This document shows, piece by piece, positions 33,042 through 41,511 of a stretch of 64,000 bases of DNA. The notes below the pieces were generated by a model. That model saw only the letters and a program-made list of their open reading frames with translations. It made no database searches and was not told where the DNA came from. The first letter of the stretch is position 1, and each line of letters opens with the position of its first letter. A program made the position numbers and the translations under genes. Origin of the DNA: Sphingopyxis fribergensis (GTDB taxonomy: Bacteria > Pseudomonadota > Alphaproteobacteria > Sphingomonadales > Sphingomonadaceae). The DNA lies in assembly GCF_000803645.1 (NCBI RefSeq), contig NZ_CP009122.1, positions 2,952,501-3,016,500 of the forward strand, read 5' to 3'.

Positions 33042-35101
33042 GCCGGTCTCGCCGGACGGCGACGACCACCCGGACGCCCATGCTGTCGCAGGGTGCGGTC
33101 CCAGTGCGGAGCGATAATTTCGAGAGGCGTCGCGGGACGGTCGGGCGAACCATCGGTAGGCGTGACAGGTGCGGCTGAGACCTCCCCGTTCTTGTTGTCA
33201 CGCGATTTTCCGGATGCGCCCGCCGGGTGATCGAGCTTCAACGCGGGCGCATTGACGTCCGGTCCGCGTCTGCCAGTCCGCTTGCGCGCTGGCGCGTCAT
33301 TCTTCTCCGGTTTCGCCGATCTTGATGCCTCTTCGGACGTACCGGATGACGACGGCAACGACGGTGGTGGTGCTATATGTCGAGGCGGACGGCTGCGCTC
33401 GGCGAAGGCCTCAACGATGGATGGCACGTCATTATATTTATCCGCGAACCGAACGACGGGCAGGTCGCGACCGAAGCGCAGATAGCCCGACAGGTTCGGC
33501 AGGTTGGTGACCTCCGTGTGCATCACAAGAGGTCTTGTCACCTGGATGCGCGAGAGGTTGACCCCGTCACGCATGTCGTTGACGCCATAGCTCATCCCCT
33601 CGTTCGCCTCGACCTGCTCGACTTGCCCGAGATTCTCGCTGACATGCTTGGCGGTGGGGGTATCGTTGGCGCGGAGCGCGACCCAGGTGGAGCAATAGCC
33701 GGTGATCGCCGCGGCATCCTGGATGCCATAGGTCGCCTCGAGCTGCGGGTAGGACTGGAAGCCGAGGATGCCGCAGCCGCCATATTTGCGGGCGCGAGCG
33801 AGAAAGTCAGAGAGCGACGGCAGTTTCTGGAGCGAGGGAAGCTCGTCGATCACGCAATAGAGACGGCGCTGCTGATCGGGTTTCAGGCTCATGATCGCGC
33901 TGATCGCGATATCGAGCCACACGGTGATCAGGGGACGGAGCGAAGGAAGCTGGTCGGCCTTCACGGTAACGAAGAGCCAGCTGTCGTCCCCCTCGGTCGC
34001 GACCCAGTCGCGGATCGAAAGCCCGTCGTCGGTATCGTCAAGATAGGCGAAGCTGCGCATGACCGACGCGAGCTCAGCCTGGACGCCCGCCGACGTCCGT
34101 TCGCCTTCCATCGAGATGAATGCCGCCGCATCGGTGCCCGCGGCGAAGGCGGACAGATCCTTCAGCGGAGAGCGGACGATGGTGTGGAGGAGGATCGATA
34201 CATAGGTCCGTCCCTGCGCTGCGAGCTTGCGCAGAACGGCGACCAGAGTACCGCGCGCGGCCTTCGGCCAGAAGGGATCGCCATGCTTGTCGGGGATCGT
34301 CGATTCCGCGATCTGGTCGTAATGATAATCGTGCGGGACATCGACCCAGGGCGACCAGACGGCCGAACGCTCGTCGAGGGGGTTGAGCAGGATGTCCTTC
34401 CCCTCGCGGTAGAATTTTTCGACGAAGGTGCCGGCGGTATCATAGACGATCGCGCGCTTGCCCTTGGCGCGGATGCCTTCGAGCATCTTGACGATCATGT
34501 TGGTCTTCCCCGTTCCGGGTGCACCGCAGATCAGGACATGCTCGGTCTCGAAGGCATGGGGGACGTTGATGCCGCCGATCGAGAAGCTTCCTTTCGTCTC
34601 CCTGCGCAGCGCCCGGCGGACCTGCCGAACGGTACCGAAATGCGCCCCGCGCAGGTACTCGTTGGAGCCGAGCCCCTTCCCCGTCCGGGTGAAATAGAAC
34701 CAGGCGAAGACGAGCGCGGCGAGCGCAAACACCCCGGACAGGATCGCCCCGCTGATGAGGTCGCTCTCGAGTTTTTCGAGCGCCTGTTTCGCGATCGCGG
34801 AGTCGACCAGCCAGTCGGCCGAGGTCCAATATTCGCGGCCCTCCGGCGTACGGAACAGGACCGGGTCGTTGGTTCCCGGCGCCGCATCGGCCTTGAAGGT
34901 TGCCTCAACGAGCTTGGTGAGGACGAAGCGCTGGTAGGCATCGGACTTTTCGAAGGCGTACCAGATCGCGCCGATGACCCAGATGCTAAGCCCGGCGAGG
35001 GTCGTCTGGAAGAAGACCTGGGTGGTCATCCGCACATTGTGGACGATGGCTTGGCCGCCCCGCGTCCAGCTGCCGAGTGTGTCGTTGCGGAAGATGCTCA
35101 T
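33038..35101 (-). CDS. traD: TraD, type IV coupling protein
   Basis: A 687-residue ATPase started at ATG 35101 (MSIFRNDTLGSWTRGGQA), overlapping the upstream gene by four bases. Two membrane helices lie near residues 25-50 and 125-150. The ATPase has Walker A ICGAPGTGKTNM, a VIDELPSLQKLPSL Walker B and the sensor FQSYPQLEATYG. The C-terminus is Pro-, Ser- and Lys-rich and disordered. TraD hexamers bring the relaxase-DNA complex to the secretion channel. The part of the frame beyond 35101 belongs to the accessory gene in another frame. Confidence 0.94.
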   Translation of the reverse strand: MSIFRNDTLGSWTRGGQAIVHNVRMTTQVFFQTTLAGLSIWVIGAIWYAFEKSDAYQRFVLTKLVEATFKADAAPGTNDPVLFRTPEGREYWTSADWLVDSAIAKQALEKLESDLISGAILSGVFALAALVFAWFYFTRTGKGLGSNEYLRGAHFGTVRQVRRALRRETKGSFSIGGINVPHAFETEHVLICGAPGTGKTNMIVKMLEGIRAKGKRAIVYDTAGTFVEKFYREGKDILLNPLDERSAVWSPWVDVPHDYHYDQIAESTIPDKHGDPFWPKAARGTLVAVLRKLAAQGRTYVSILLHTIVRSPLKDLSAFAAGTDAAAFISMEGERTSAGVQAELASVMRSFAYLDDTDDGLSIRDWVATEGDDSWLFVTVKADQLPSLRPLITVWLDIAISAIMSLKPDQQRRLYCVIDELPSLQKLPSLSDFLARARKYGGCGILGFQSYPQLEATYGIQDAAAITGYCSTWVALRANDTPTAKHVSENLGQVEQVEANEGMSYGVNDMRDGVNLSRIQVTRPLVMHTEVTNLPNLSGYLRFGRDLPVVRFADKYNDVPSIVEAFAERSRPPRHIAPPPSLPSSSGTSEEASRSAKPEKNDAPARKRTGRRGPDVNAPALKLDHPAGASGKSRDNKNGEVSAAPVTPTDGSPDRPATPLEIIAPHWDRTLRQHGRPGGRRRPARPA

Positions 35102-35421
35102 GACGACGCCCCTTCCCCCAGAGCTGGCAGGTCGCCCGCGCCGATCAGCCCCCGGTCGAGGAGAAGACGGCGGGTATCCTCCATCCCCTTGGCGAGAGAT
35201 TTGGGCGCGCGCGCGCCGACGTCGGACGCAAGGATCGCAAGCACCTGGATGACGGTCGAGTGGAGTTCGTCGAATCGGGCATGGAAGCCGAAGGGGTCGG
35301 CGCCGTTCAGCTGTTCGAGGGCATCGCGAACGAAGGCCGCGGTGGGGACGCCCGCCGCATCGGCATCGGCCGCGAGGCGGTCGTATAGTTCGTCGGGAAG
35401 ACGAATAGTCAGTCTTGCCAT
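35098..35421 (-). CDS. Ribbon-helix-helix relaxosome accessory protein
   Basis: A 107-residue protein started at ATG 35421 (MARLTIRLPDELYDRLAADA). The first ~45 residues are a ribbon-helix-helix domain (RLTIRLP strand, DELYDRLAADADAAG, TAAFVRDALEQL), followed by a helical tail. Small RHH proteins such as TraY and MobC bind oriT, help the relaxase nick, and often autoregulate. This gene is the first of the RHH-traD-traI-transglycosylase operon and lies directly beside the non-coding, repeat-rich candidate oriT region. Confidence 0.85.
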   Translation of the reverse strand: MARLTIRLPDELYDRLAADADAAGVPTAAFVRDALEQLNGADPFGFHARFDELHSTVIQVLAILASDVGARAPKSLAKGMEDTRRLLLDRGLIGAGDLPALGEGASS

Positions 35422-35893
35422 GGCAAGCTCCTGGTCTGGAGCTTCGGCAAGTGAGGACACGTAGCCCCACTGTTATAGCCGAGACCTGCCGTTTTTCCAA
35501 TAGCTTAGCGCGGCAGCCACGGCTGCCCAAAGATGCCAAGGATTATCAGGGCATTGGCGCGGATGGCAGCCAAGTGCCGCCGCATCTGGCTGCCACGGCG
35601 GCCAAATGACGCCGCCTGCGCCAGCGTTCGACTTTAGGGTTAGGCTATTGATTTGCAGGGAGGTTTGGCCCCGCAGAACCCGTGCGTAGGGTGCATTACA
35701 AACGCCAACGGCGTGCGTCCGCCCAACGCAGCGACGTGTCGCTGCGACACCTCGTGCCGGAAGGCGCGGGGGTTCCCCCCGTCCGGGGGGATTTCTTCAC
35801 CTGCCGGCGGCACGCCGGCCATGATAATTGCCGTTTGATCATGGCGCACTCCCTCGGGTAGAATTGGAAGCCGGCGGGCAGACCATTTGAAGG
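35422..35893. other. Candidate origin of transfer (oriT) region
   Basis: 472 non-coding bp crowded with inverted repeats: GGCAGCC/GGCTGCC pairs at 35512-35527 and again at 35565-35595; acgcc-aac-ggcgt at 35702-35714; gcagcgac-gt-gtcgctgc at 35728-35745 overlapping gtgtcg-ctg-cgacac at 35736-35750; CCCCCC-GTCC-GGGGGG at 35775-35790 followed by atttctt; and gccggcg-gca-cgccggc at 35803-35819. The sequence TGCGTAGGGTG at 35683-35693 recalls the nic region of the MobF plasmid R388 (TGCGTATTGTC), followed by a small hairpin. Position beside the RHH-traD-traI operon makes this the best oriT candidate. Confidence 0.55.
35775..35797 (+). terminator. GC-rich hairpin followed by T-rich tract
   Basis: Six C, GTCC loop, six G (35775-35790), then atttctt. 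It looks like an intrinsic terminator reading rightward, or a structural element of oriT. Confidence 0.45.
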
Positions 35894-35902
35894 ATGATGG
35901 TT

Positions 35903-36145
35903 ATGCCCAAGAAGAGTGAACGCGAACGCCTCGCCGACCTCGAAGCGCGTCAGCGCAAGGTTGCGGAGGAGGTCGAGATTGCCCGCCGCGCCGTGCGCGG
36001 CCGCTATGCGTCGATCATCGGCGAGCTGGCCGTCGAGGAATTGACCGAGCGGGAATTTCGGGAGCTTGTCGACCTCGCTATCTGGTGTGGCGGCGCAGCG
36101 GCGGTGGGAGCACTCAAGTCCCTGCCGATACGGCCCCACAAATAA
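35903..36145 (+). CDS. Small charged protein, TraC/TraD-like of mobilisation regions
   Basis: An 80-residue protein started at ATG 35903 because GAAGGA stands nine bases upstream (ATGs at 35894 and 35897 overlap that site). It is a charged coiled-coil in its first half (SERERLADLEARQRKVAEEV) followed by a helical segment with ELTEREFRELVDLAIWCGG. Small proteins of this composition lie near oriT on Ti-type and related plasmids (there called TraC or TraD), but I cannot assign a family with confidence. It is read away from the transfer operon. Confidence 0.6.
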   Translation: MPKKSERERLADLEARQRKVAEEVEIARRAVRGRYASIIGELAVEELTEREFRELVDLAIWCGGAAAVGALKSLPIRPHK

Positions 36146-36331
36146 AGCCATCCCGAAGGGATGCCCCTGCGACGAGCACGGCGAAGCCGCGCGCAGGAGG
36201 CCGATGGCATCGCCATCGCATCGGTCGCGCGACGGGCCCCGCCAGGGGTCCCTGAGTGCGGACGACCTTTCCCCTGACGAAAAGAAAAAGGGACGGCCCG
36301 GCAATCCGGACCGTCCCATTGCACCACCCGA

Positions 36332-37300
36332 TCAGGCGGCGATACGCTGGTCGATGAAGCGGAAGAAATGCGCGGGCACACCCTTCGCGCGCACCAGCCG
36401 AGCGAGATGGGACTGAAGCCCCGAGCCTTCGCAGACCAGCGCTTCTACCGGGTTCAGTCCGAGCAGTTGCTCGTTACGCAGAAATCCTGCGCGTTGTCCG
36501 AACTTGCTGTTGAGGGTGAAGGCGACGAGTGGTGTTCCGGTCCGTGCCGCCCATGCGGCGGCGATCGCGTCGCACCCCTTGGACTGCGCCGTCGTCGCCA
36601 GCACCATCGCCGGGATACGCGCCTTGATCTGATCGAGCCGCTCGGTGAGGAGCGCGTGATCTTCCCATTGCTGCCCGCCGGAGAATATGACCACCGGCCC
36701 TTGCGGGGCGTGGGCATCGATCCCGCGCTGGCGCCGCGCGGCGAGGAAGTCGGTCGCGGCCACCACCGCAGCGGTGCGCTTGCTCGATACCAGCGAGCCC
36801 CGCGGCGCCGACCATGGACGCCCGGTTTCGGCGGCGAAGGTCTGGGCGGCATAGTCGCGCATGCAGGCCACCGCGTCGCGCGCTTCGTCGAGGGAGTGGC
36901 AGAAGGTCTGCGCCTCCTCCAACTCAGCGGTCAGGATCTCGCTGCCGTCGGCGTCGCGGATCAGATCCTTGACCTTCAGCGCGGCCTTGTCGGCTTCAGC
37001 ATCGAGCTGGTCCGCGACCTTGTGGAAGCTATGGACGATGCCCCACGCGATGCGGTCCGCGATCCCTTCAAGGCGGGTGTCTCGGAACAGGTCGAAGAAG
37101 GTGCGGACCGCCATTTCGGTGGCAAGTTCCGCCGCGCGCGGAAGCGGCATGTCGGCGTCGGTGGGCTCGTCGGCATAGCCCATCCGGAACCCGCCTATGG
37201 TTTCGGTGAAGGCGTTTTCGAAGGCGGGCGACACAGTTTCCTCGGCGATAAGGTCGGCGATTTCGTCTGCGGTGCGGAAGGATTGTGTAAGCTTCGTCAT
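36332..37300 (-). CDS. DUF2493 (SLOG-like) protein, paralogue 1
   Basis: A 322-residue protein started at ATG 37300, with an ideal AAGGAGGT site upstream. The N-terminal half is helical with AVRTFFDLFRDTRLEGIADR; the C-terminal ~140 residues are a Rossmann-like DUF2493 domain (GPVVIFSGGQQWEDHALLTE, ARIPAMVLATTAQSKGCDAI, AAAWAARTGTPLVAF, VEALVCEGSGLQSHLARL). The domain belongs to the SLOG superfamily, which binds nucleotide-like ligands; several SLOG proteins sense signals in defence or stress. The family is common on alphaproteobacterial plasmids and has no proven function. A paralogue lies 1.2 kb away. Confidence 0.8.
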   Translation of the reverse strand: MTKLTQSFRTADEIADLIAEETVSPAFENAFTETIGGFRMGYADEPTDADMPLPRAAELATEMAVRTFFDLFRDTRLEGIADRIAWGIVHSFHKVADQLDAEADKAALKVKDLIRDADGSEILTAELEEAQTFCHSLDEARDAVACMRDYAAQTFAAETGRPWSAPRGSLVSSKRTAAVVAATDFLAARRQRGIDAHAPQGPVVIFSGGQQWEDHALLTERLDQIKARIPAMVLATTAQSKGCDAIAAAWAARTGTPLVAFTLNSKFGQRAGFLRNEQLLGLNPVEALVCEGSGLQSHLARLVRAKGVPAHFFRFIDQRIAA

Positions 37301-37696
37301 GAGAACCTCCTTGAAAAAGAGGTCTCTTTCCCTGCACGGGCTCTGAGCGACGGGGTCAAGGATCGGGCGCAGCCCGACCGCGAAGCGGCGATGGGGGTCA
37401 CGATTTTCTTTGGCGGCCACCCGTCGCCCGACTGGATGTGCGGCGCTCGCCCCGCCAAGGAAAATGGTGGGGCCCCGTCGTTCTTGAGGCCGACGCTGCC
37501 CCCGTGCCACACTAAAAAGAGTTGAGAGAGAAGAAGAGGCTTGCGAAGCGGGGGCTCGATGCCCCCGATTCGCAAATGGTTGCCGCAAAGCACGGTCCCA
37601 TGTGCTCTATTCCTTGAAACGGATCAGGCCGCAGCGAGGATAAAGCGGGGACGTCCGGCCGTAGCGGTTGGCGCAGATTCTGGAGGTTGAACGATC
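37301..37696. other. Intergenic region, no gene recognised
   Basis: 396 bp between the divergent DUF2493 and SRPBCC genes. Frames here are overlaps without family signature. Both promoters must lie here; I see no repeat or terminator worth naming. Confidence 0.5.
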
Positions 37697-38170
37697 TTGA
37701 ACGGGTGCGAAAAGAATGAGCGCGTGGACAGCGCGTCGCGGGTCATTCTCGCGACGCCGCGGCAACTGTTCCGCACCTATTTCGACGCCGAGACGCTGAA
37801 GGGCTGGCGCGTGCCGGATGGCGCGACAGGCACCTATTCGGTGCTCGAGCCGCAGCCGGGCGGCCGCTTCTGTCTTAACCTTCTCTATTCGGACCGAACG
37901 GAGACCGATGGCCCCGCGGCCGCTATCGAGATCATCACCGGCGAGTTCGCCGAGTTCGTGCCCGATGAGCGCATCGTCGAGGAAATCCATTATACCAACA
38001 CCGACCCCGCCTATGCTGGCATGATGAGGCTGACCTTCACGATCGAGCCGGCGAAAGCCGGCTCCAAAGTCTCGCTCCACGCGACCGGCATGCCCCAGGC
38101 GCTGGAGGTCACCGCACATCGCGCGGCACTCGCCGCAGCGCTGCGGCGGCTGGCGCTGCTGACCGAATGA
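37697..38170 (+). CDS. SRPBCC / AHSA1-type ligand-binding protein
   Basis: A 157-residue protein of the START/Bet v1-like fold: strands and motifs such as SRVILATPRQLFRTYFDAET, LKGWRVPDGATG, FCLNLLYSD, ADVEF-like GEFAEFVPDERIVEEI, and the C-terminal helix HRAALAAALRRLALLTE. AHSA1-type proteins bind hydrophobic ligands or act as small-molecule stress proteins. TTG 37697 is chosen as start because GGAGG lies ten bases upstream; a GTG at 37724 would remove nine residues. It ends at a strong bidirectional hairpin. Confidence 0.85.
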   Translation: MNGCEKNERVDSASRVILATPRQLFRTYFDAETLKGWRVPDGATGTYSVLEPQPGGRFCLNLLYSDRTETDGPAAAIEIITGEFAEFVPDERIVEEIHYTNTDPAYAGMMRLTFTIEPAKAGSKVSLHATGMPQALEVTAHRAALAAALRRLALLTE

Positions 38171-38177
38171 ACAAGAA

Positions 38178-38209
38178 GAGCGGCCGCCTCGCAAAGGAGG
38201 CGGCCGCTC
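38178..38209. terminator. Perfect 13-bp hairpin between convergent genes
   Basis: Arms gagcggccgcctc (38178-38190) and gaggcggccgctc (38197-38209) with loop gcaaag, followed by atttcctt on the + strand. It lies between the SRPBCC stop and the stop of the convergent gene, so it probably serves as terminator for both. Confidence 0.8.
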
Positions 38210-38215
38210 ATTTCC

Positions 38216-38452
38216 TTAATCCGGATCAAAGGTTTCTCCGGTCGGCGGCACATAGGCCTCGAACGGGTTTCCGTCATGCAAATGTCCGAACGGGGTCATG
38301 ACATGGCTGGAACCCTCGCGCCCCACCGCGCAGATGACATAGCGGGGCTCTCCCGACGCGGCGTCGGTGCATTCCATGAGGGCGAGGTCGCCATTTTCCG
38401 CCGCGCGGCGGAGCGTCGCGAAGTTCCGCCGATAAGCGTCGGGAATCGCCAT
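38216..38452 (-). CDS. DUF6117-like small protein
   Basis: A 78-residue protein beginning MAIPDAYRRNFATLRRAAEN and containing GEPRYVICAVGREG and FGHLHDGNPFEAYVPP. I recognise it as the small plasmid-borne family known, from memory, as DUF6117; function unknown. It follows the second DUF2493 gene: a GTG at 38461 in frame overlaps that stop as GTGA and is an alternative, coupled start three codons earlier. The family regularly accompanies DUF2493 and DUF736 genes on alphaproteobacterial conjugative elements. Confidence 0.72.
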   Translation of the reverse strand: MAIPDAYRRNFATLRRAAENGDLALMECTDAASGEPRYVICAVGREGSSHVMTPFGHLHDGNPFEAYVPPTGETFDPD

Positions 38453-38457
38453 CGCCG

Positions 38458-39468
38458 TCACGCCGTCAGGCGGAGGCCGGGGCCCCGCTGTGCCGCCGGG
38501 CGCGCAACACCGTCCGGCTTCTTGAAAGCATGAATCGGCACCCCGGCCTTGCGAAGGAGCTGATAAAGATTTGCCTGAAGCCCCGACCCCTCGCAGAGCA
38601 AAGCCTCGACGGGCTTCAACTCGGCGAGCTTGCGGTTGCGGTTGAAGGCGGTTTTCCGTCCCGAACCATAAAGGCCATAGGCGACGAGCGGCACGCTGTT
38701 CTCCGGACGCGCCGCCCATGCCGCCGCGATCGCGTCGGCGCCCTTGCGCTGGCCGGTCGTCACCAGCGTCATATGCGGCACGCGGGCCTTGATCTGGTCG
38801 AGCCGCGCCCAGAGCGGTTCCCAGTCGGACCAGATGGCCGGACCCGAGAAGACAACGATCGGGCCCTGCGGTAGATGCCGTTCGCGCGCGGCGAGCGCCC
38901 GCTCGCGCAGAAAATCCTGCGCCGCGATCTGGCTCGCCATCGAGACGGACGACGCCCGGCTTCCCTTCGCCGGCGACCATGGCCAGCCGGTGAGCGCGCG
39001 ATACATTTCGGCGGCATAGTCGCGCATGCATTCGATGGCGTCGCGCTGCTCGGCGAGCGAGCGGCAGAGGAGCTGCTTTTCCTCGAGGCTCGTTGCATAG
39101 ACTTCGCTGAGATCGGGCATGCGCGCGAGATCACCGAGTTCCTGCGCGATTGAATCTTCGCGGCGCGCAAGCTTTCCAGCCGTGAAATGGAACGAATTCA
39201 CGAAGCCCCATGCGATATCCGGGGCGAACGCTTCGAGGCGGGTGTCGGTGAAGAGGTCGAAGATGGCGGCGATCACGCCGCCGCATTCGGCCTGCGCGGC
39301 GAAAGGCTCGGGCATGTCGAGGTCGGTCGGCTCGTCGCCAGCGGAGACGATCGAGAGCGGGATCGGGTCGCCGAAGGCGGCCTGAAATTCAGGGGTGGCG
39401 ATGGCCTCGGCGTAAAGCTGTTTCAGGTCGGCGAAGCGGTCGACGGACGCGGGGTTGGCGTTGGTCAT
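38458..39468 (-). CDS. DUF2493 (SLOG-like) protein, paralogue 2
   Basis: A 336-residue paralogue of the 36332-37300 protein. Shared blocks are AAIFDLFTDTRLEAFAPDIA, AIECMRDYAAEMYRALTGWP, GPIVVFSGPAIWSDWEPLWA and KPVEALLCEGSGLQANLYQL. N-terminal helical domain and C-terminal SLOG-like domain are both intact. The duplication is old, since identity by eye is moderate and the C-terminal tails differ (this one ends with a Pro/Arg-rich extension). It is first in a pair with the DUF6117-like gene. Confidence 0.8.
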   Translation of the reverse strand: MTNANPASVDRFADLKQLYAEAIATPEFQAAFGDPIPLSIVSAGDEPTDLDMPEPFAAQAECGGVIAAIFDLFTDTRLEAFAPDIAWGFVNSFHFTAGKLARREDSIAQELGDLARMPDLSEVYATSLEEKQLLCRSLAEQRDAIECMRDYAAEMYRALTGWPWSPAKGSRASSVSMASQIAAQDFLRERALAARERHLPQGPIVVFSGPAIWSDWEPLWARLDQIKARVPHMTLVTTGQRKGADAIAAAWAARPENSVPLVAYGLYGSGRKTAFNRNRKLAELKPVEALLCEGSGLQANLYQLLRKAGVPIHAFKKPDGVARPAAQRGPGLRLTA

Positions 39469-39534
39469 GATGGACCTCCGGTCAGCAAAAATGAAAAGCG
39501 GCCGGAGCGGCTGCGCCGCCCGGCCGCACGGGGA

Positions 39535-39720
39535 TCAGTGGAGCGTTGCGCCCGCAGGCTTCCGCTGCGCCGGACTGGCGGCGATGCCCTCCAGCGGGCG
39601 CAGCCCGTTGACGACCTCCCATGCGAGGACGGGCGCGAGCGGTTCGAGCGTGGTTCCGGCAACGATGTCGAAGACAGCGGCGATGACGGCGCCGCATTCG
39701 ATGAGACGAATCTGGGCCAT
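39535..39720 (-). CDS. Orphan mini-copy of the DUF2493 N-terminal helical segment
   Basis: A 61-residue protein, CGAVIAAVFDIVAGTTLEPL followed by APVLAWEVVNGL, matching CGGVIAAIFDLFTDTRLEAF-APDIAWGFVNSF of paralogue 2 and the corresponding block in paralogue 1. It lies 66 bp upstream of paralogue 2 on the same strand. It has ATG and a GGAGG-like site (gaggccgtc) upstream, so it may be a real small protein rather than debris. If expressed, it could compete in oligomerisation with the larger paralogues; that is a guess. Confidence 0.6.
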   Translation of the reverse strand: MAQIRLIECGAVIAAVFDIVAGTTLEPLAPVLAWEVVNGLRPLEGIAASPAQRKPAGATLH

Positions 39721-39789
39721 GACGGCCTCCCAAGCTGGATGAAAAAAATGGGCCGGGAGCCGAAGCCCCCGGCCTGTCAGGCGTGCCCG

Positions 39790-40269
39790 TCAGAACGGGA
39801 TCTGATCGTCGACGTCGGCACCGGTATCCGGGCCATTGTCCATCAGTGCGCCGTCAGTGCCCGCGGTGCTGTCACCGAAGCCGCCGCCCTGCTCACCGTC
39901 GCCATAGTCGCGGCGCGACGAGCGGATCGCGGGACCAAAGTCATCGCGGCGCTGCGGGCGCCGCCACGCGACGCGGTAGCCATCCCGCTCCGACCCGAAG
40001 AGCGCGATCGGGAGCGGCTCGGGGAGGCTCGGGTCGTCGATCGAGCCCTGAAGGAAGACTTCGCCGGTGGTATTTTTGGCGACGGCTTCCCAGAGAGCAC
40101 CGAGCTGGACCCAGCGATTGCCGACGTTGAGCGCGACGATCTCATAGGCCGGGGCCCGCTCGTGATCGCTCTCGACCGGACGAAGACCGAGACGCGGCAG
40201 ATCGATGGTGCGGGTCGCGATCGACCCCATCAGACGGCCGTTGTTATTGCTGAACTCACCGATATTCAT
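39790..40269 (-). CDS. DUF736 protein with SSB-like acidic tail
   Basis: A 159-residue protein. The first ~105 residues are DUF736: MNIGEFSNNNGRLMGSIATR, YEIVALNVGNRWVQLGALWE, FLQGSIDDPSLPEPLPIALF, YRVAWRRPQ. The domain is widespread on alphaproteobacterial plasmids, usually as ~100-residue proteins, and is of unknown function. Here a Gly/Asp-rich linker of about 45 residues ends in DVDDQIPF, which closely resembles the DDDIPF tip by which SSB recruits repair and replication proteins. This suggests a single-stranded-DNA-processing role during transfer. Confidence 0.85.
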   Translation of the reverse strand: MNIGEFSNNNGRLMGSIATRTIDLPRLGLRPVESDHERAPAYEIVALNVGNRWVQLGALWEAVAKNTTGEVFLQGSIDDPSLPEPLPIALFGSERDGYRVAWRRPQRRDDFGPAIRSSRRDYGDGEQGGGFGDSTAGTDGALMDNGPDTGADVDDQIPF

Positions 40270-41142
40270 GGGACTTTCCTTTGACGTTCATCGCTCCGGC
40301 CAATCCCGAAGCGACACCCGCCAAGGTCCCCCTCTCCTCTCTGTCCCGGCGCCGCGGTCCCGCGCCGCAGCCCGCGGTCGCTCCCGCCCTCGCGCCCTCA
40401 CGCACCCGCTCGCTTCAGGCACGCAAATGCGCTATGCAGGGCGCATGGATGCCGAGACGATGAGGACGGTTGCGCGACTTGCGCGTTCTCGCGCGGATCG
40501 CGGAAGTTCCGCAACACATGGCGACGGGCTCGAGCGGCTTGGAGCCGCGCGGGCGCTCCGTCAGCTCGCGGTCGATCTCGAAGTCTCGGCCGATGCGTGC
40601 GAGGCCAATCCCCGGCCATCCCGCGGGCGCGGCCGACCGACCTTGCCCCGCCCGGCTCCCGCGCATGTTCCTTACGGCAGCCGATCGTTACCCGGCAGGG
40701 CCGAGATCCGGCGAAGCCGGAGCTCGGTCGGAGCGGCGCGTAGCGCCGCGGAGATAGAGCGGCGGTGCCCGCGATAGAGGGCAGCCGCCCTACAGCAACG
40801 CCCGCCAGCAAACCCGACCATCAGCGGATCAACTGCCGAGACTTGGGGCTTGGGTTCTGGGGGTTTGAGTCTTGGGCATGGCTCGAGTTCGCCGCAGGCG
40901 GGCCCCTAATGAGGCGCGCCTACGGTCGGTCGGCAGTATGAAGAATGGAGAGGCGCCCGCCTTGCAAGGCGTCAGAGCGAGCGGCAGCCCGCGGTCCCGG
41001 AGCGGCGCGGTCGCGATGCCGCTCGAATAGGCCCGCCGTCCACCGACCAACGGGCGGTCATCCAAGTGGCTAATGGCATCAAAGACTTTGCCCGGAGCCC
41101 GAGTGATCGGCGCGGCCGATCTATATGGGAAGAGGCGCCGAG
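40270..41142. other. Long intergenic region with one weak small frame
   Basis: About 870 bp without a secure gene. The best candidate is a + strand frame from ATG 40445 (or 40427) to 40777, whose first ~55 residues (DAETMRTVARLARSRADRGS, then ARALRQLAVDLEVSADACEA) look protein-like before degenerating into Arg/Pro-rich sequence; it could be a real short protein or relic. From 40800 to 41142 I see nothing beyond high GC and short internal repeats such as gcgccgcgga/gcggc. No terminator or tRNA. Confidence 0.35.
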
Positions 41143-41511
41143 TTATTTTGCCTTGGCACGGCCGCGCGGGGCCGGCTTGCGGCCGCCGCCCCGACCTTTG
41201 GTTCCGAGGCCGATAGCCTTGGCCAGGGTGCGACGCGTTTCGGCATAGTTGGGCGCGACCATCGGATAGTCCTTGGGGAGGTTCCACTTCGCGCGATACT
41301 CGTCGGGGGTCATGTTATAGGCCGTCATCAGATGGCGGCGGAGCATCTTGAGTTTCTTGCCGTCTTCCAGACACACGATGTAATCGGGTTTCACCGACGC
41401 TCGAATCGAGACGGCGGGCTCCTGTTTGACTTCCGGAGCCTCGGACGCGCCAAGACCGGCAAGGGCTTCATGCACCGACCGAATAACGAGCGGAATGTCC
41501 GATATCGCCAC
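41143..41511 (-). CDS. mucR: MucR/Ros-family regulator, 5' end cut off by IS
   Basis: At least 122 residues of a MucR/Ros zinc-finger regulator, with the hallmark VCLEDGKKLKMLRRHLMTAY, then MTPDEYRAKWNLPKDYPMVA and a basic C-terminus. Upstream of the GTG at 41511 the frame still encodes the conserved MucR N-terminus (TLTADIVAAHVSNNS) but it then runs into the CTAG at 41559 and the IS element without a start codon. So the gene has lost its true start and first residues. The DNA-binding part is intact, and initiation at GTG 41511 would give a shortened protein. MucR proteins silence AT-rich or horizontally acquired genes and control exopolysaccharide and transfer genes. Confidence 0.82.
   Translation of the reverse strand: MAISDIPLVIRSVHEALAGLGASEAPEVKQEPAVSIRASVKPDYIVCLEDGKKLKMLRRHLMTAYNMTPDEYRAKWNLPKDYPMVAPNYAETRRTLAKAIGLGTKGRGGGRKPAPRGRAKAK

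Noticed and set aside
31977-33230. 417-aa + strand frame opposite traI
   Set aside because: Antisense shadow of the relaxase domain, which has full motifs on the - strand.
33377-35464. 695-aa + strand frame opposite traD
   Set aside because: Antisense shadow of traD; composition is Arg/Asp/Glu/Gly-rich with no recognisable domain.
37607-38194. 195-aa - strand frame opposite the SRPBCC gene
   Set aside because: Antisense shadow; the + strand has the SRPBCC pattern and a ribosome-binding site.
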